From positions 62,001 through 126,000 of the forward strand of contig NZ_JANUGU010000007.1 of the NCBI RefSeq assembly GCF_024753145.1: a stretch of DNA of 64,000 nucleotides, given 5' to 3'. Shown piece after piece: positions 62,431 to 64,000 of this stretch. The stretch's first letter is position 1. The number at the start of each line of letters is the position of its first letter. A program made the position numbers and the translations under genes. Below the pieces are notes generated by a model that had not been told where the DNA came from, made no database searches, and was given only the letters and a program-made list of their open reading frames with translations. This DNA is from Massilia terrae. GTDB lineage: Bacteria > Pseudomonadota > Gammaproteobacteria > Burkholderiales > Burkholderiaceae_D.

Positions 62431-63115
62431 CGGCCGATGGCGCCTTCAGCGTGTAGCCGGTGCCACGCACGGTGTGGATCAGCGGCAGGTCGAAACCCTT
62501 GTCGACCTTGCCGCGCAGGCGGCTGACCTGCACGTCGATGACGTTGGTCTGCGGGTCGAAATGGTAGTCCCAGACGTCTTCCAGCAGCATGGTGCGGGTC
62601 ACGGTCTGGCCTTCATGGCGCATCAGGTATTCGAGGAGGCGGAATTCGCGCGGCTGCAGCGGGATGGTCTGGCCGCCGCGCGAGGCCCGCATGGCGCGCA
62701 GGTCGAGCTGCAGGTCGGCCACCTGCAGCTGGCTCACCGCGCGCGTGCTGGCGGCGCGCCGCACCAGGTTCTCGACGCGCGCCAGCAGCTCGGCCAGCGA
62801 GAACGGCTTGGCCAGGTAGTCATCGCCGCCGGCGTGCAGGCCGCGCACGCGCTCGTCGACGCTGTTCATGGCGCTCAGCACCAGCACCGGCGTGAAGTCG
62901 CCGCGCTCGCGCATCCCTTCCAGCAGGGTCAGGCCGTCCACCACGCCGGGCAGCATGCGGTCGAGGATCACCACGTCCCAGTGCCCGTCGAGCAGCATGC
63001 GCCCGGCTTCGCCGCCGTCGGCGCAGCCGCTGACCGAATAGCCGTGGCGTTGCAGCCCGGTGGACAGGTAGCGGCGCGTCTCGGCGTCGTCTTCGATGAG
63101 TAGACAGTGCAACAT
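62411..63115 (-). CDS. OmpR-family response regulator of the efflux locus
   Basis: A 234-residue regulator. The receiver has Asp9-Asp10, phospho-Asp52 (VVILDRMLP) and Lys in YLAKPFS. The winged helix has REFRLLEYLMRHEGQTVTRTMLLEDVWDYHFDPQTNVIDVQVSRLRGKVD and HTVRGTGYTLKAP. This is the style of CopR/CusR/IrlR heavy-metal regulators. It probably binds the GATTAC-N6-GTAATC dyads in this locus. A TATAGT -10 lies at 63150-63145 with a poor -35, which fits autoactivation. Confidence 0.95.
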   Translation of the reverse strand: MLHCLLIEDDAETRRYLSTGLQRHGYSVSGCADGGEAGRMLLDGHWDVVILDRMLPGVVDGLTLLEGMRERGDFTPVLVLSAMNSVDERVRGLHAGGDDYLAKPFSLAELLARVENLVRRAASTRAVSQLQVADLQLDLRAMRASRGGQTIPLQPREFRLLEYLMRHEGQTVTRTMLLEDVWDYHFDPQTNVIDVQVSRLRGKVDKGFDLPLIHTVRGTGYTLKAPSADDSAQL

Positions 63116-63184
63116 GGCTTGGACAGAAGGCGATATCGATCCCGACTATAACATGGGGCCGCGCGAGGGAAAGGCGGCGGCCTC

Positions 63185-63240
63185 TGTTCCGTAAAGATTA
63201 CGAAACGGTAATCTTTACGGAACATTGCCTCCTCTATACT
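63185..63240. promoter_or_regulatory. Divergent operator: 17-base perfect inverted repeat
   Basis: The arms TGTTCCGTAAAGATTAC and GTAATCTTTACGGAACA (63185-63224) match perfectly around a 6-base loop. The inner part is GATTAC-N6-GTAATC, the same dyad as in the efflux promoter. On the plus strand, TATACT (63235-63240) is a likely -10 for the ybjX-like gene, putting the dyad at about -42. It lies between the response regulator and that gene. Confidence 0.8.
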
Positions 63241-63283
63241 TTGCCGCTTCTGTAGCCGGCCCCGCATCACGCCGGGATTCACT

Positions 63284-64000
63284 ATGTACCTGACCGAGTC
63301 GCTGAGCAGCAGCCCCTACCGCCCCACCCTGAAGGACCGCGCGAAGCTGATCCTGGGCGCGGCGATCTACCCGGGCCACACCAAACGCTGGAAGGGCTAT
63401 GTCGAGCAGCATCCGGTGCTGCGCGACCTGGCGCCTACCCTGCCGAAGATCGTCCACAAGATCTATCGTCCCTACCTGTCGAACCACCTCGGTTGCGGCG
63501 GCCGCGTGGCGGTGCTGATGAACCACTACACGGCGATCGGCGAGGCCGGCCTGATGCAGCTGGTGCGGCGCGCCGCGCTGGTGCCGGTGACGCTGGCCGA
63601 ATTCGAAGGCAAGGCCGGCATGCCGGTCAGCCTGAAGCTGTCGGCGATCAGCGAAGCCCATCGCGAGGGCGAACTGGCGCTGCACCTGTGCTGCCAGGGC
63701 CAGACCATCTACACGCTCAGCTTCACCTTCATGCTGCAGGACGGCGCGCGCCACCTCGCGCTCGGCGGCCTGCAGGGCCTGCGCGCCGCGAATGGCGTGA
63801 TCAAGCAGCTGACGCGCGAGCTGCACGGCTTCCGCCCGAAGAACTTCATGGTGGCGATCCTGCGCCGGCTGGGCGCCTGCCTCGGCTGCGACAAGGTGAT
63901 CCTGGTCAGCAACCGCAACCGCATCGTGGTCAACTGGCGCCGCGTCGACCGCATCTCGTCCGACTACGACGCCACCTGGATCGAAATGAAGGCCGCGCGG
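63284..64000 (+). CDS. VirK/YbjX-family (DUF535) protein, 3' end cut by window
   Basis: 239 codons from ATG 63284 run off the window edge with no stop. It resembles DUF535 proteins such as VirK and YbjX: HTKRWKGYVEQHPVLRDL, VAVLMNHYTAIGE, FTFMLQDGARHLALGGLQGL, LTRELHGFRPKNFMVAIL, LVSNRNRIVVNW. In enterobacteria these proteins are linked to envelope stress and resistance to antimicrobial peptides. It is divergent from the two-component system and shares its operator. There is no signal peptide. Confidence 0.88.
   Translation, partial: MYLTESLSSSPYRPTLKDRAKLILGAAIYPGHTKRWKGYVEQHPVLRDLAPTLPKIVHKIYRPYLSNHLGCGGRVAVLMNHYTAIGEAGLMQLVRRAALVPVTLAEFEGKAGMPVSLKLSAISEAHREGELALHLCCQGQTIYTLSFTFMLQDGARHLALGGLQGLRAANGVIKQLTRELHGFRPKNFMVAILRRLGACLGCDKVILVSNRNRIVVNWRRVDRISSDYDATWIEMKAAR

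Noticed and set aside
63168-63173. A -35 for the response regulator promoter
   Set aside because: CTTTCC at the right distance from TATAGT is too weak; an activated promoter is more likely.

Overview
This window is GC-rich and densely coded, with short overlaps between genes. Its gene content and protein sequences look like a betaproteobacterium of the order Burkholderiales, most likely family Oxalobacteraceae near Massilia/Telluria. That placement is inferred from remembered protein families and gene order; no search was run. Nothing looks like a phage, plasmid or insertion sequence. Most of the window is chromosomal housekeeping with accessory signalling and envelope genes between.

Layout. 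1-6.3 kb: the phosphate regulon on the minus strand (pstS-pstC-pstA-pstB-phoU-phoB-phoR, phoR cut by the window edge), driven by a clear Pho box, with divergent sixA. 6.4-14.4 kb: a PilZ protein, radA-alr, divergent lplT, a SUI1/YciH factor, and a tightly overlapping set tsaB-rimI-uracil glycosylase homologue-DUF1853. 14.4-23.5 kb: a thioredoxin-fold protein, a diguanylate cyclase, a repeat-rich gap, an acyltransferase, an orphan IorB-type molybdopterin oxidoreductase subunit, a large PAS-GGDEF-EAL protein and DUF1993. 23.6-29.6 kb: DUF1289/DUF1415, mltD, an RNA helicase with a long leader, and selD. 29.6-35 kb: YihY, egtB-egtD (ergothioneine), a lone ABC ATPase, a small DNA-binding-like protein and a lysine/alanine-rich H1-like protein. 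35-44 kb: a hybrid histidine kinase paired with a periplasmic binding protein, a degenerate GGDEF membrane protein, a spermidine-synthase-like protein and a CHASE-PAS-GGDEF-EAL protein. 44-51 kb: many very small proteins, a ferredoxin, two cell-wall enzymes (L,D-transpeptidase, M23 peptidase) and two metallopeptidases. 51-54.8 kb: an MFS exporter with a PPOX flavoprotein, tRNA-Ser(CGA), and a TPR/YaiO-like protein. 55-64 kb: a heavy-metal-type RND efflux operon (lipoprotein-TolC-adaptor-pump) with its own two-component system and a divergent VirK/YbjX gene.

How parts work together. The pst/pho block is a classic phosphate-sensing transport operon. Five genes act in, or derive from, cyclic-di-GMP signalling (PilZ, GGDEF, two GGDEF-EAL, one degenerate GGDEF). 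At the right end, the same dyad (ATTAC, six bases, GTAAT) occurs twice in front of the efflux operon and once, inside a longer perfect palindrome, between the response regulator and the virK/ybjX-like gene. This predicts a single regulon of sensor, efflux pump and YbjX. A second pair of near-identical promoter elements precedes ypfJ and a 59-residue protein. A palindromic repeat family based on TTCCCGCG/CGCGGGAA occurs at four intergenic places.
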